A stretch of 64,000 nucleotides of DNA from UBA5239 sp040391785 (GCA_040391785.1 JBEBXH010000013.1:35762-99761), one strand, 5' to 3'; numbered from the stretch's first letter, positions 19,214 through 28,957 are shown. Notes: generated from the sequence alone by a model not told the origin. Numbers and translations: made by a program.

Positions 19214-19963
19214 TTACGGCATTTGCCTGTCATATGTTGTCAACAGTTCATTTTCGGCATAATCCCAGTTATTGAGATACCAGGTTGGAGCATGTATCAG
19301 TTCTCTGGAGGTTTGTGCATGTCCGTCGAGGTAGACCGCATTGAAGCCGCCGGGGTGCGGATTCCTGCTTATACCGAACTGAATATGTCGTTTTTCCAGC
19401 ATGGTATTACAGCCACTTGCTAGCGCGTCCGTGAGAACGGGGTTCCAACTATCCGCCAGAATCAGGGAATTGGTCAGATTCCGCTTTGCCTGGCTCATTT
19501 TTCGCAACGGAGGATAGCCGCTGACATTGGCACTATCGTTAATGAACCGGTTGTATCCGTAACTCATATAGGTTTTTACGTAGACATAAAGAGCTTGTTT
19601 TTTTGCATTTGCAGGACAGAGAAGCATCTTTGACATTATATTTTTATCAAAGATGTTGCCGGCTTCAGTACCATTGGCACCGGTTCTCTGCAGGAGAACT
19701 TCTGCAAAGTAATATGGGAATTTGCCATATCCTGTTCTGGCCGGCAGTAAATAATCATCATAGTCTCCGGCATACATACTCCATTCCAGATTAAATTGTT
19801 TTAAATTGTTCAAGCAGCTTGCCTGGTGAGCCGCCATTCGAGCCTTGTTCAATGCCGGCATCAGCATTGCAGCCAGTATGGCTATGATTGCAATTACTAC
19901 CAGTAGCTCAATAAGTGTGAAATAACTTATCCGTTGAGTTTTTTGTGTGGTATGCATGTCCAT
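19214..19963 (-). CDS. Prepilin-like H-x9-DG protein, cassette B
   Basis: 249 aa. A 14-residue leader (ending RISY) precedes FTLIELLVVIAIIAILAAML; the residue before Phe is Tyr, so Gly(-1) is missing although Glu+5 is present. ARMAAHQASCLNNLKQFNLEW is the usual post-helix segment. The C-terminus has HPGGFNAVYLDGHA, an exact H-x9-DG. It is 30 bp after the GntR gene and 15 bp before the DUF4838 gene, in one apparent operon. Probably exported and membrane-anchored by the N-terminal helix; function unknown. Confidence 0.85.
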   Translation of the reverse strand: MDMHTTQKTQRISYFTLIELLVVIAIIAILAAMLMPALNKARMAAHQASCLNNLKQFNLEWSMYAGDYDDYLLPARTGYGKFPYYFAEVLLQRTGANGTEAGNIFDKNIMSKMLLCPANAKKQALYVYVKTYMSYGYNRFINDSANVSGYPPLRKMSQAKRNLTNSLILADSWNPVLTDALASGCNTMLEKRHIQFGISRNPHPGGFNAVYLDGHAQTSRELIHAPTWYLNNWDYAENELLTTYDRQMP

Positions 19964-19993
19964 TTTCCTTATATGTTGGGGAATTTTTATGGC

Positions 19994-21067
19994 TTATTTG
20001 TAAATGGTGCTGTCGCGCCGGATCAGGAGCGGCTCCGCCAGGCGCAGGTTGATGCCGTTGAAGTTGCCGGAGACTTTTTCCTCGAGCAGCCGGACGGCGT
20101 TGATGACTTGCGTGGGCAATGCGATGTTGATCGAGGTCAGTTGCGGGCGCGCCAGCTCGGCCATGCCCGAATCATTCACCGCCACCAACGCGAGGCGCTG
20201 CGGAATATCGATTTTGTGGTCATAGCAGAAGTTGTTCAGGATCAACGCTTTTTCGTCATCGGTGCTGATGATGCCGTCGATCTGGTCGAACATGCCGCTG
20301 TTGAATTTTTCCTTGAGCAGCTGGTACAGCGACTCGCGCGGCGAGGTGAAAGGTATCAGCTGGAGATCCCAGATCAATTCATTGTATTCGGAGCTGGCCG
20401 GGTGGATTTGAGCGAAAAGATTTTGCCAGACCGCGGCATATTCGGCCTCATCCGTGTGGTTCAGGTGCGTACAGAGCAGCGCGATTTTTTTGCGTCCCGC
20501 CGCCTGCATTTCGGTCATGGCGAGCCGGATCACCTGCGAATTGTCCACCGCCGAACTGCTGATGCCGAAGCGCTCATAGCGCTCGCCGACCATGATCAGG
20601 CGTTCGCGCCCGGCGTTGCAGAGGTCGCGGATGTGCTCGTATTTGGACAGCCCGAAGCCGTAAATCATGGAGTAACAGGACGTATCGCGCACCAGCGCCA
20701 CCAGTTCCTTGACCGATTGCATGGTCAGGATTTCGTACTTCCAGTCATAAGCTTCCAATTGCTGTTTGACCGTATTTTTGAAGATATCCAGATTTGGGTG
20801 CGAGCTCTCCGGGATAAAAATCCTGGTGTTGCGATGAGTTGGAAATTTGCCTTCGTGCCGCCAGCGGACGAAAACCCCGCGGCCGTGGTTCAGGTCCACG
20901 AAATTCTCCGCCGCCAGTTCGTTGACCGCTTTGCTCACGGTCATGTAGCTGACTTTCCATTTGGCGGCCAGTTCGCGGCAGCTCGGCAACTGCTCGCCCA
21001 CGGCATAATCGCCGTTGACGATGCTGTCAACCAATTCATCCCTGATCTGCAGGTACTGGGGCTTCAT
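19994..21067 (-). CDS. GntR-type winged-helix regulator with LacI-like sugar-binding domain (AraR-like), cassette B
   Basis: 357 aa. Residues 1-70 are a GntR wHTH (YLQIRDELVDSIVNGDYAVG, LPSCRELAAKWKVSYMTVSK, GRGVFVRW). The remainder is a periplasmic-binding-protein-like effector domain typical of LacI/AraR proteins (GIISTDDEKALILNNFCYDH, LALVAVNDSGMAELARPQLTSI). Such hybrids bind a sugar and are released from DNA. A palindrome overlaps its own promoter region, so autoregulation of the operon is likely. It leads the operon with the prepilin and DUF4838 genes. Confidence 0.9.
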   Translation of the reverse strand: MKPQYLQIRDELVDSIVNGDYAVGEQLPSCRELAAKWKVSYMTVSKAVNELAAENFVDLNHGRGVFVRWRHEGKFPTHRNTRIFIPESSHPNLDIFKNTVKQQLEAYDWKYEILTMQSVKELVALVRDTSCYSMIYGFGLSKYEHIRDLCNAGRERLIMVGERYERFGISSSAVDNSQVIRLAMTEMQAAGRKKIALLCTHLNHTDEAEYAAVWQNLFAQIHPASSEYNELIWDLQLIPFTSPRESLYQLLKEKFNSGMFDQIDGIISTDDEKALILNNFCYDHKIDIPQRLALVAVNDSGMAELARPQLTSINIALPTQVINAVRLLEEKVSGNFNGINLRLAEPLLIRRDSTIYK

Positions 21068-21092
21068 ATCTCAAATTTCCTTGCTTGCAATT

Positions 21093-21154
21093 AACTGTAT
21101 ATATCAGTTGTAATCTGTTTAAATCTATAATACTGTCAAATCTCAAATTGTCAA
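21093..21154 (-). promoter_or_regulatory. Promoter and GntR-type operator of cassette B
   Basis: On the minus strand TTGACA (21154-21149), a 16-bp spacer and TATTAT (21132-21127). Downstream is the 17-bp palindrome AACTGTATATATCAGTT (21093-21109), symmetric except one central pair, typical in size and form of GntR/AraR operators. The region 21110-21342 between the divergent GntR and hypF genes otherwise holds a weak RGAC-type repeat near 21192-21220. Confidence 0.7.
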
Positions 21155-21342
21155 TAGGGGGATCAGGAAAAATACATCTTTTTTGCAATGAGGACGTCAA
21201 AAAACAAAGACTAAAACGACAGGGTCTTGGGCAGGGAACCACGCTGCCGTTTCACTCCTTTCGGCGACCTCGTCCATTCTCCCTGATTTCTTCTGGAAAA
21301 AAGCGGGTTCCGGTGGTATATTTCCCGGAAGAGGAAAATTTT

Positions 21343-23565
21343 ATGAATTCGAACTTACAGCGTAAAATCATTTTGCGGGGTATTGTCGAGGGGATCGGCA
21401 TGCGGCCGGCGTTGTTCCGGCTGGCCGGGCGGTTCGGGCTGCACGGGCACGTGATCAACTGCGCGGGCTGGGTGGAACTGCTGCTGCAGGGGCCCTGCGA
21501 GGACGTCGAGCGCTGTTTCAAATGTATGCCGGAGGCGCTGCCGCCGGGGGCGCGGCTGGAAATGCCGCTTGAGTTCGAGGACTCCGCGATCGAGCGGACG
21601 GCCGGGGAATTCCGGATTCTGGTCGATGATTCCGGCTCCGGGGTGAATCTGTTGACGCCGTCCGACCTGGCGATGTGTCCGCGGTGCCGGGCGGAAATGA
21701 ATGACCCTGCCGACCGCCGTTACCATTACCCTTTTAACAGTTGCGGCGAATGTGGACCGCGCGCCTCGGTGATTCGTTCGCTGCCTTATGAGCGGGCAAA
21801 CACGGCGTGGCGGGCGTTTCCGCTGTGCGAAAAATGCCGGCGCGAGTACGATGACCCGGCGGACCGCCGTTTCCATATTGAGGGGATCAGCTGTCCGGAA
21901 TGCGGGCCGCGGCTGGCGCCGTCGCTGGAAGAATTGCTGAGCGTACTTGAGGCGGGCGGGATTGCGGCGTTGAAGGGCGTCGGAGGCTTTCAGCTGCTGG
22001 CGGACCCGCGCAATGCCGATGCGGTGGCGCGGTTGCGCGGCTTCAAAAAGCGCCCGGAAAAACCGTTGGCGCTGATGGCGCGTTCACTGGAAACGGTCAA
22101 AAAATATTGCAAGCTCACACCATTGCAGGAAGAGTTGATTTCATCGCCGGCGGCACCGATTGTGCTCTGTACGTGGACGGCGGAACCGCTTGAGCTGATC
22201 AACCCCGATAATCCACAGGAGATCGGGATTATGCTGCCGTCCTCGCCGCTGCATGAATTGCTGATGAACAGTTTCAGCGGCGATCTGCTGGTGGTGACCA
22301 GTGGTAACCGTTTTTCGGAGCCGCCGGCGCTGAGCGGCAAAGAGGCGGCGCTGCATTTGCAGGGGGTGGACTGCATCCTCGATCATAACCGGGATATTTA
22401 CTGGCGGCACGACGATTCGGTGGCGGTGGAGAATCACCGTCAGGTGCAATACTGGCGCTGCGGGCGCGGCTGCCGCTGGTCGGCGCTCGACCTTAAGCCG
22501 GGGTTTGAACGCAATGTGTTGGCGTTGGGCGGGGCGTTGAAAAACACGTTTGCCATGGCCGGAAAGGATTATCTCCTGACGTCGCCGCATCATGGCGAGT
22601 TGGAAGACGCGGACGTGGCCGTGGGCTGGGAAAAGGCGCTGAACCAGACATTGTCGCAATTGAGTACGACTCCCGACGCGGTGGCGGTGGATTTGCACCC
22701 GGATTATTACAGTACGCGCTACGGGGAGCGCTTGGCGGCGAAGCTCGGCGTGCCGTGCGTCCGGGTGCCGCATCATTACGCCCACGCGCTGGCTGGGCTG
22801 CTCGAGAGTGACCGGGAAAACGCGCTGGCGCTGGTGTTCGACGGCAACGGGCTGGGGCCGGACGGCAAGCTCTGGGGCGCTGAGTTGCTGTACGTCAGCC
22901 GCGAGGGTGGGCGAAGGCTCGCCACTTGGGAGGCCGTGCCGCTGCCCGGCGGAGAGCTGGCGATCCGCGAGCCGTGGCGGCAGCTGGCGGGGCGGCTCTA
23001 CGCGGCGGGACTTGATACCGACCCGGAAATCACTTTGCAGTGCCGGAAGAACCTCAATGCGCCGTTCAGCCACGCGGCAGGCCGATTGTTCGACGCGTTT
23101 GCGGCGTTGGCCGGGGCCGCGCCGAGGCGGATCAGTTACGAGGGGCAGGGGGCGATCCGGCTGGAAACGCAGGCGCGGCGCGAGAAGGATTGGGACGGCG
23201 TCCTGTATCCGTGGTCGAGCAGCGAGCGCGGCGGCGTCCTGTATGTGGATTGGTCGCCGCTTCTCCGCGAAAAAGTGAAGTCGGCCAGCCCGGCGCTGAG
23301 CTTCCACCGCAGCGTGGCGGCGGCGGCGCTGGAAATGGTGGAGTTTGGCCTGGCGTGTCAGCAGGATTGCGACACAGTGATCCTGACCGGCGGGGTGTTC
23401 CAGAACCGGTTGTTGACCGGGCTCACCGCCGGATTGTTGGAAGGGCGGGGGCTCAAGGTATTCATCCCGGGGCGGGTGCCGCCGAATGACGCGGGGATTT
23501 CTGTCGGGCAATGTTTGTGGGCGGGTTTGAATTTTCGCATTTCGGGTGTACATTATTTGATTTAG
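21343..23565 (+). CDS. hypF: Carbamoyltransferase HypF ([NiFe] hydrogenase maturation)
   Basis: 740 aa from ATG 21343, chosen for the GAGG upstream and for homology beginning at the acylphosphatase domain (ILRGIVEGIGMRPALFRLAG, residues 10-29). Two zinc fingers follow with Cys112/115/134/137 and Cys162/165/184/187. Then come a YrdC-like domain (GGIAALKGVGGFQLLADPRN) and a Kae1-like domain with HHYAHALAGLLES and LALVFDGNGLGPDGKLWGAE. It makes the carbamoyl group that becomes the CN ligands of the Fe site. It heads hypFCDEAB-echABCDEF. Usual HypF length. Confidence 0.95.
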   Translation: MNSNLQRKIILRGIVEGIGMRPALFRLAGRFGLHGHVINCAGWVELLLQGPCEDVERCFKCMPEALPPGARLEMPLEFEDSAIERTAGEFRILVDDSGSGVNLLTPSDLAMCPRCRAEMNDPADRRYHYPFNSCGECGPRASVIRSLPYERANTAWRAFPLCEKCRREYDDPADRRFHIEGISCPECGPRLAPSLEELLSVLEAGGIAALKGVGGFQLLADPRNADAVARLRGFKKRPEKPLALMARSLETVKKYCKLTPLQEELISSPAAPIVLCTWTAEPLELINPDNPQEIGIMLPSSPLHELLMNSFSGDLLVVTSGNRFSEPPALSGKEAALHLQGVDCILDHNRDIYWRHDDSVAVENHRQVQYWRCGRGCRWSALDLKPGFERNVLALGGALKNTFAMAGKDYLLTSPHHGELEDADVAVGWEKALNQTLSQLSTTPDAVAVDLHPDYYSTRYGERLAAKLGVPCVRVPHHYAHALAGLLESDRENALALVFDGNGLGPDGKLWGAELLYVSREGGRRLATWEAVPLPGGELAIREPWRQLAGRLYAAGLDTDPEITLQCRKNLNAPFSHAAGRLFDAFAALAGAAPRRISYEGQGAIRLETQARREKDWDGVLYPWSSSERGGVLYVDWSPLLREKVKSASPALSFHRSVAAAALEMVEFGLACQQDCDTVILTGGVFQNRLLTGLTAGLLEGRGLKVFIPGRVPPNDAGISVGQCLWAGLNFRISGVHYLI

Positions 23566-23587
23566 TTTTTTTAAACGGATTTTAGCT

Positions 23588-23818
23588 ATGTGTATCGCAT
23601 TTCCAATGAAAATCAAAGAATTGCTGCCGGAGCAACACGGCATCGTGGAATGCGCGGGTGTCGAGCGCCGCGTGAGTCTGCGGCTGCTGGAAAAGTATAG
23701 CTTGGGCGACTACGTGCTGGTGCACGCGGGTTATGCAATCGAGAAGCTTTCGGAGGAATCGGCGTTGGAAAATATCCGGATCATGAATGAATTACAGGCG
23801 GCGCTGGAGCAACCATGA
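23588..23818 (+). CDS. hypC: HypC/HybG chaperone
   Basis: 76 aa beginning MCIAFPMKI, the invariant M-C-[LIV]-A-x-P motif; Cys2 carries the Fe(CN)2CO intermediate with HypD. The body YSLGDYVLVHAGYAIEKL is also typical. Its stop overlaps the hypD start in ATGA, indicating translational coupling. Confidence 0.95.
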   Translation: MCIAFPMKIKELLPEQHGIVECAGVERRVSLRLLEKYSLGDYVLVHAGYAIEKLSEESALENIRIMNELQAALEQP

Positions 23819-24867
23819 AAACAGCGACGACATTCTGGCGCGACACATTCCAAGAGTTGTCCGCCAAGCTTCGGCATTCAGTCAATTTGATGGAAGTGTG
23901 CGGCAGCCACAGCATGGCGATTGCCCGTTCCGGGCTGCGCGCGCTGCTGCCGGAGAACATCAAACTTCTTTCCGGTCCCGGCTGTCCCGTCTGCGTGTCG
24001 TCGTCGTCGTTCATCGACCACGCGATCGAATTGAACCGGCGGGGCGTGAAAACCGCGATCTTCGGCGATCTCCTGAAAATTCCCGGCAGCCACGGCAGGC
24101 TTATCGACGAAAGCGGGTTGCTGGTGATTTACTCGCCCGAGGAAGCGCTGGAGTTTGCCGTGAGCAATCCGCAGACGGAAACCGTGCTGGCAGCGGTGGG
24201 CTTCGAGCCGACGGCGGCCGTGGGCGCGGCGGTGCTGGAAAGCGCGGTCGAACGCAAATTATCCAATTTCTCCATTCTTTCCGACTTCAAGCATTTATAT
24301 CCCGTGCTCAACGAACTGGCGTCCGACCCGAAAACCGGGCTGAATGGATTCCTGCTGCCGGGGCATGTCGGCTCGATTGTCGGCGAGGCGGGCTACCGGG
24401 GGCTGTCACTGCCGGGCGTGGTGTCCGGGTTCGAACCGGAAAATATTCTGCATTCGCTGAAAATGCTGCTCGAAATGATCATCAATGGCGAGTGCGCCGT
24501 GAAAAATAATTATCCGCAACTGGTCGCGCCGCAGGGCAACCAAACCGCGCTGAAGCTGATCGACCGTTATTTCGCAGCGGCGGACGGCGAATGGCGCGGC
24601 CTGGGCATCGTCCCCGGCGGCTGCTGGAAAATCCGTGCGGAATACGCGGCATTTGATGCCGCATGTAAATATGATTTGAAACTTGAGGCTGTGGAAACCA
24701 TTGCAAACGGCTGCCGCTGCGGCGAAGTTCTGCGCGGTCATCTGATGCCGGACGCGTGTCCGCTTTTCGCAGGCAAATGCACCCCGGAGCATCCGGTGGG
24801 CTCGTGCATGGTCAGCAGCGAGGGCGCCTGCGCGGCGGCGTACCGTTACGGGCAGGTGGCGATATGA
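23815..24867 (+). CDS. hypD: HypD, Fe(CN)2CO assembly scaffold
   Basis: 350 aa, normal length. N-terminal VCGSHSMAIARSGLRALLP and LLSGPGCPVCVSSSSFID give the Cys residues that hold the Fe and the proximal redox site. The C-terminal NGCRCGEVLRG, DACPLFAGKC and GSCMVSSEGACAA hold the [4Fe-4S] ligands. It works with HypC to assemble the Fe(CN)2CO group. Coupled by 4-bp overlaps to hypC and hypE. Confidence 0.96.
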   Translation: MKTATTFWRDTFQELSAKLRHSVNLMEVCGSHSMAIARSGLRALLPENIKLLSGPGCPVCVSSSSFIDHAIELNRRGVKTAIFGDLLKIPGSHGRLIDESGLLVIYSPEEALEFAVSNPQTETVLAAVGFEPTAAVGAAVLESAVERKLSNFSILSDFKHLYPVLNELASDPKTGLNGFLLPGHVGSIVGEAGYRGLSLPGVVSGFEPENILHSLKMLLEMIINGECAVKNNYPQLVAPQGNQTALKLIDRYFAAADGEWRGLGIVPGGCWKIRAEYAAFDAACKYDLKLEAVETIANGCRCGEVLRGHLMPDACPLFAGKCTPEHPVGSCMVSSEGACAAAYRYGQVAI

Positions 24868-25847
24868 TTACCATGGCGCACGGCGGCGGCGGCAAAGCCG
24901 GCAACGAGCTGATCAAAGCGGAAATCCTGAGCCGTTTCGGGCAGGGGCCGCTGGCGGAACTCCCCGATGCCGCGGTGCTGGAAGATTTGGTGTTCTCGAC
25001 GGACAGTTTTGTGGTTACGCCGCGATTTTTCCCCGGCGGCGACATCGGCAAACTGGCTGTTTGCGGTACCGCGAACGACATTTGCATGGCGGGCGGAATA
25101 CCCCAATATTTGAGCTTGTCGATGATTATCGAAGAAGGATTTTCCCGCGAGGAACTGGGCCGGATACTGGATTCGGTCAAAAAGACCGCGGAGGAATGCC
25201 TGATTCAGATCGTGACCGGCGATACCAAAGTGGTGCCGCGTGGAGCCGCCGACGGTATATTTTTAAATACCAGCGGTATCGGTATACGGATGCCCAAACT
25301 TGAGCTTGGCCGCGACCGGATTCAAGACGGTGACGCGGTGCTGGTCAGCGGCACGATCGGCGATCACGGCATGGCGATTCTGGCGGCGCGGCACGGCATT
25401 GGCGGTGACGGCGTGATTAGTGACTGTGCGATGGTTATGCCTCTGTTCGGCAGTGCGGTTTATCTTGGCGGCAAGGGTATTAAATTTATGCGCGATCCTA
25501 CACGCGGCGGGGTGGGCGGAGTGCTGCAGGAGATTATCGAGGGAACCGGATTCGGCATCGAAATCGACGAAAGCGTGCTGCCGGTTTCCGCCGGTTCGAA
25601 GACCGTGGCGGAGATGCTTGGAGTCGATTTGCTGTTTTCCGCCTGTGAGGGGCGGATCGTGATGATTGCTGATCCGCAAGCCGCCGCAGATATTCTTGAA
25701 GAATGGCGCAGGCTGCCCGGCAGCGAACACGCGGCGCGCATCGGTACGGTCAACCTCGAAGCGGGCAAGGTGACGATTCGCGGCGAATACGGCGGGCGCA
25801 GGCTGATGATTCAGCCGGAAAACGATCAACTGCCGAGGATCTGCTGA
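24864..25847 (+). CDS. hypE: HypE, carbamoyl dehydratase
   Basis: 327 aa from ATG 24864, overlapping the hypD stop (ATGA); the longer upstream frame is inside hypD. N-terminal MAHGGGGKAGNELI is the PurM-like start of HypE. FSTDSFVVTPRFFPGGDIGK and RDPTRGGVGGVLQEI are family blocks. The protein ends LPRIC: the C-terminal Cys is the site that receives carbamoyl and becomes thiocyanate. Stop and hypA start overlap by one base (TGATG). Confidence 0.95.
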   Translation: MITMAHGGGGKAGNELIKAEILSRFGQGPLAELPDAAVLEDLVFSTDSFVVTPRFFPGGDIGKLAVCGTANDICMAGGIPQYLSLSMIIEEGFSREELGRILDSVKKTAEECLIQIVTGDTKVVPRGAADGIFLNTSGIGIRMPKLELGRDRIQDGDAVLVSGTIGDHGMAILAARHGIGGDGVISDCAMVMPLFGSAVYLGGKGIKFMRDPTRGGVGGVLQEIIEGTGFGIEIDESVLPVSAGSKTVAEMLGVDLLFSACEGRIVMIADPQAAADILEEWRRLPGSEHAARIGTVNLEAGKVTIRGEYGGRRLMIQPENDQLPRIC

Positions 25848-26203
25848 TGCATGAGTTATCGGTGGCCGAAGCCCTGCTGGGCACCATTGACCGCTACCAG
25901 CGGGAACATGGCGGCAGAGTGAAAAAGCTGGCGCTGGCGATCGGCCGCCTCGGCGGAGTCGACCCGGAAGCGCTCCGGGACGTCTGGCCGATGGCGCTGG
26001 CGGTGAACGGAAATGAGCAGCTTGCAGGCTGCATGTTGGATATCGAGGTTCTGCCTCTGTCATTTCGCTGCAGCGAATGCGGCGAAAAGGTGAAGGCGGA
26101 AAAGTTGACGTTGGAGTGTCCCGCGTGCAAACGGGAGATACTGGTGCGCGACGGAGGTCGCGAATTAATCATGAAACATATTGAGATTGAAGAAAATGTG
26201 TAA
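25847..26203 (+). CDS. hypA: HypA, nickel insertion protein
   Basis: 118 aa from ATG 25847, starting MHELSVAEALL; the Met-His-Glu start is the Ni-binding site. A zinc finger FRCSECGEKV ... LECPACKREI has two C-x2-C pairs. It delivers nickel to the large subunit together with HypB. Coupled to hypE by TGATG and overlapping hypB by 8 bp. Confidence 0.94.
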   Translation: MHELSVAEALLGTIDRYQREHGGRVKKLALAIGRLGGVDPEALRDVWPMALAVNGNEQLAGCMLDIEVLPLSFRCSECGEKVKAEKLTLECPACKREILVRDGGRELIMKHIEIEENV

Positions 26204-26990
26204 GAATTGCGGATGTTCAGGCGGTGCGGCGCACCATCATCATGAACATGAGCATGATCACGGTCATGAGCATGTCCATTATGATGAGCACGGCCACCCT
26301 TATACTCACAGCCACACCAAAACCGTGGCTTTGGAAACGGCGATTCTGGCCGCGAACGATGAAACGGCGGAAGCGAATCGGGCGTATTTCAAGGAGCACG
26401 GCATGGCGGTGCTGAATTTGATTTCGTCGCCGGGCTCCGGCAAGACCATGCTGCTCGAGCGGACGCTTGAACTGCTGGCGCAGCAGGGCATCAGGGTCGC
26501 GGTCATCGTGGGCGACCAGTACGGCGAACTGGACGCCGAGCGCATGCGCAAGTACTGCGCGGCAGTCACCCAGATCCAGACCCTTGACAGCTGTCACCTG
26601 AGCGCGGAGCAAGTCGCCCGCGTTCTCTCCGATGCGATACCGGCAGGTACCGAACTCCTGATCATCGAAAACGTCGGCAACCTGGTTTGCCCGACGGCGT
26701 TCGACCTGGGGGAGGACCACAAAGTCGCGCTGCTTTCCACCCCGGAAGGCGAAGAAAAACCGGTCAAGTACCCCGCCTTGTTCGCTGCGGCGGATGTGGT
26801 GCTGCTGACCAAAATGGACCTGGCGGAAGTTCTCGGCTGGAACCGCGAACTCTGCCTGAAAAATATTTCCCTGGCTAACCGGACAGTCCGGACCATCGAG
26901 GTCTCCGCGAAGAGCGGCCTCGGGTTGGACTGCTGGATTGAATATTTGCAGAATTTGATCAAACATAAAAGAGAAGAAAGCAAAAAATGA
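26196..26990 (+). CDS. hypB: HypB, nickel GTPase
   Basis: 264 aa from ATG 26196 (a TTG at 26181 is in frame but ATG gives the proper MCKNCGC start). The N-terminal Cys motif is the high-affinity metal site. A His-rich stretch at residues ~13-41 probably stores nickel. The G domain shows SSPGSGKTMLLE (Walker A), GDQYGELDAER, ENVGNLVCPTAFDLG and LLTKMDLAEV (the NKxD-equivalent). Overlaps echA by 4 bp, tying maturation to hydrogenase expression. Confidence 0.95.
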   Translation: MCKNCGCSGGAAHHHHEHEHDHGHEHVHYDEHGHPYTHSHTKTVALETAILAANDETAEANRAYFKEHGMAVLNLISSPGSGKTMLLERTLELLAQQGIRVAVIVGDQYGELDAERMRKYCAAVTQIQTLDSCHLSAEQVARVLSDAIPAGTELLIIENVGNLVCPTAFDLGEDHKVALLSTPEGEEKPVKYPALFAAADVVLLTKMDLAEVLGWNRELCLKNISLANRTVRTIEVSAKSGLGLDCWIEYLQNLIKHKREESKK

Positions 26991-28942
26991 CAGAGTACGT
27001 ATTATTTTGCCTGTTGGGCCTGCCTCTGATCTGCGGCACACTCGCCTGGCTGGTTAAGTCCAGCGGGGTGCGAAGTGCGCTGATCGTGTTCAGTGCGTTG
27101 GCGGTAGCGGTATGCGGAGTGGCGCTGGTGGTGTTGACGCGCCAGGCCCCGAACGGAGTCTGGACCTACGCGGTGGCGCCGAACCTGGACTGGCTCGGGA
27201 GCGCGCTGGAATTCATCATGGTGGCGATCATCCTGGGGGTGGCGATCAAGATCCGCAACGTCTGGATCATCCTGATGGGGGTGCTTCAGTTGTTGATGGT
27301 GACCGCGTGTTATTTCATCCCTCCGGCCGAACACCATGAGCTGATTCTGTTCCAGATCGACAATCTGGCCCGGATCCTGCTGATCGTGACCTGTGTGGTC
27401 GGTTCGACGATCCTGATTTTCGCCATCGGCTACATGAAGCAGCACGAACACCACGCTCCGCCCGGGGCCGGTTCGCTGGGCCGCTTCTTTTTCTTCTTCA
27501 TCGGCTTCCTCGGGTTCATGAGCGGGCTGGTGGTGTCGAACAATTTGTCGTTTTTCTCGTTCTTCTGGGAAGCGACGACGCTGTGCTCGTACGCGCTGAT
27601 CGGCCAGGACGGCGGCGAAGCGCGCCGCGTGAACGCCACCCGGGCGCTGCTGATCAACAGTTTCGGCGGTACGCTCTTGATTTTCGCCGTTTTCCTGATC
27701 AAAACACGGATCGGGGGCGAGAGCTTCGAAGAGATTTTTCAGAAAAACACCCTGACGCTGGTACCGGCGATCCTGCTCTGCGTGGCCGCCTTCACCAAGT
27801 CGGCGCTGTTTCCGTTTCAGAGCTGGCTGCTGGGCGCCATGGTGGCCCCCACGCCGGTGTCGGCCATGCTGCACTCGGCAACCATGGTCAAGGCCGGGGT
27901 TTACCTGGTGATGCGTATTACGCCGGGATTCTATGACCACCCGAAAGCGCTGATGATGGTGGCCTTTTCCGGGGCGCTGACGTTTGTCGGCGGCGCGCTG
28001 CTGGCCTGTACCCAGAGCAATGCCAAAAAGGTGCTCGCTTATTCGACGATCTCGAACCTCGGGCTGGTGGTCGCCTGCGCCGGGTTGAATACCCCGCTCG
28101 CTTACGCGGCCGGGCTGGCCATCATCACGTTCCACGCGATTTCCAAGGGTTTGCTCTTCCTCTGCGTGGGCAATATCGAACAGAAAATCGGCAGCCGCGA
28201 CATCGAAGCCATGGACGGCATGCTGTTCAAAATGCCCTTTACCACTCAGATGGCGCTGCTCGGCATGATGTCGATGCTGCTGCCGCCCTTCGGCATGCTG
28301 CTGAGCAAATGGCTGGCGATCGAGGCCACCATCCGCTCGCCGCTGCTTTTCATCTTCATGGTCATCGGCAGTGCGCTGACGGTGTTCTTCTGGGCGAAGT
28401 GGATCGGCCGGATGCAGAATACCGGTTATCACCAGCACATGCCCAAGGAGAAGATCTCGGCGTCGGTCCGGCTGTCGCTGTCGATCATGGGGCTGCTGGT
28501 GGTCGGCACCGGCTTGTGCACGATGTGGATTTTCGTGAATGTGTTCTCGCCGATGGCGCGGGGCGTTTTCGGCAACTTTTTAAACGTGAACTGGGAGACG
28601 TTCAATGAAGTCGAGCAGTTCTATTATCCGTCGCTGATCATCTTCGCCTTTATGGCGCTGGCGCTGGTGGTTTATTACTTCGCGTTCTGGCGTCGGTTCC
28701 GCCCGGAAAACGTCCGGCTGCCGTTCCTGTGCGGCGAAAACGTGGATATCGACAAACTGAATCCGGAAGACGACGTCCGGTCCTATGACTTCCACTCCAT
28801 TTACGACCGGGTGGAGCATACGGTCATATCGAGTATGTACTTCCGCGGTATTGTCAACGAAAAGTGGACGACCCGGTGTTTGAACTGGGCCGCCTGGCTG
28901 ATCATCATCGCGCTGATCGGACTGAGCATAGCAAATCGATGA
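26987..28942 (+). CDS. echA: Ech-type hydrogenase membrane subunit A (NuoL/antiporter-like)
   Basis: 651 aa with about 15 TM helices. The proton-pumping antiporter core is visible: FWEATTLCSYALIG (Glu in TM5), TKSALFPFQSWLLGAM, APTPVSAMLHSATMVKAGVY (Lys in TM7 loop) and HAISKGLLFLCVGNIEQKIG. It belongs to the NuoL/MrpA/HyfB family and is the H+/Na+ translocating arm of the energy-converting hydrogenase. It overlaps hypB and starts echABCDEF. Symbol is by order and homology. Confidence 0.88.
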   Translation: MTEYVLFCLLGLPLICGTLAWLVKSSGVRSALIVFSALAVAVCGVALVVLTRQAPNGVWTYAVAPNLDWLGSALEFIMVAIILGVAIKIRNVWIILMGVLQLLMVTACYFIPPAEHHELILFQIDNLARILLIVTCVVGSTILIFAIGYMKQHEHHAPPGAGSLGRFFFFFIGFLGFMSGLVVSNNLSFFSFFWEATTLCSYALIGQDGGEARRVNATRALLINSFGGTLLIFAVFLIKTRIGGESFEEIFQKNTLTLVPAILLCVAAFTKSALFPFQSWLLGAMVAPTPVSAMLHSATMVKAGVYLVMRITPGFYDHPKALMMVAFSGALTFVGGALLACTQSNAKKVLAYSTISNLGLVVACAGLNTPLAYAAGLAIITFHAISKGLLFLCVGNIEQKIGSRDIEAMDGMLFKMPFTTQMALLGMMSMLLPPFGMLLSKWLAIEATIRSPLLFIFMVIGSALTVFFWAKWIGRMQNTGYHQHMPKEKISASVRLSLSIMGLLVVGTGLCTMWIFVNVFSPMARGVFGNFLNVNWETFNEVEQFYYPSLIIFAFMALALVVYYFAFWRRFRPENVRLPFLCGENVDIDKLNPEDDVRSYDFHSIYDRVEHTVISSMYFRGIVNEKWTTRCLNWAAWLIIIALIGLSIANR

Positions 28943-28957
28943 TGGAGAGAATAGAAC

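Noticed and set aside
21085..21342. 86-codon N-terminal extension of HypF
   Set aside because: It covers the divergent GntR promoter and operator, and homology begins at ATG 21343, which has a good ribosome site.
27002..28438. Long minus-strand frame opposite echA
   Set aside because: A by-product of GC-rich codon use; composition is His/Arg/Gln-rich as expected from antisense of a membrane protein gene.
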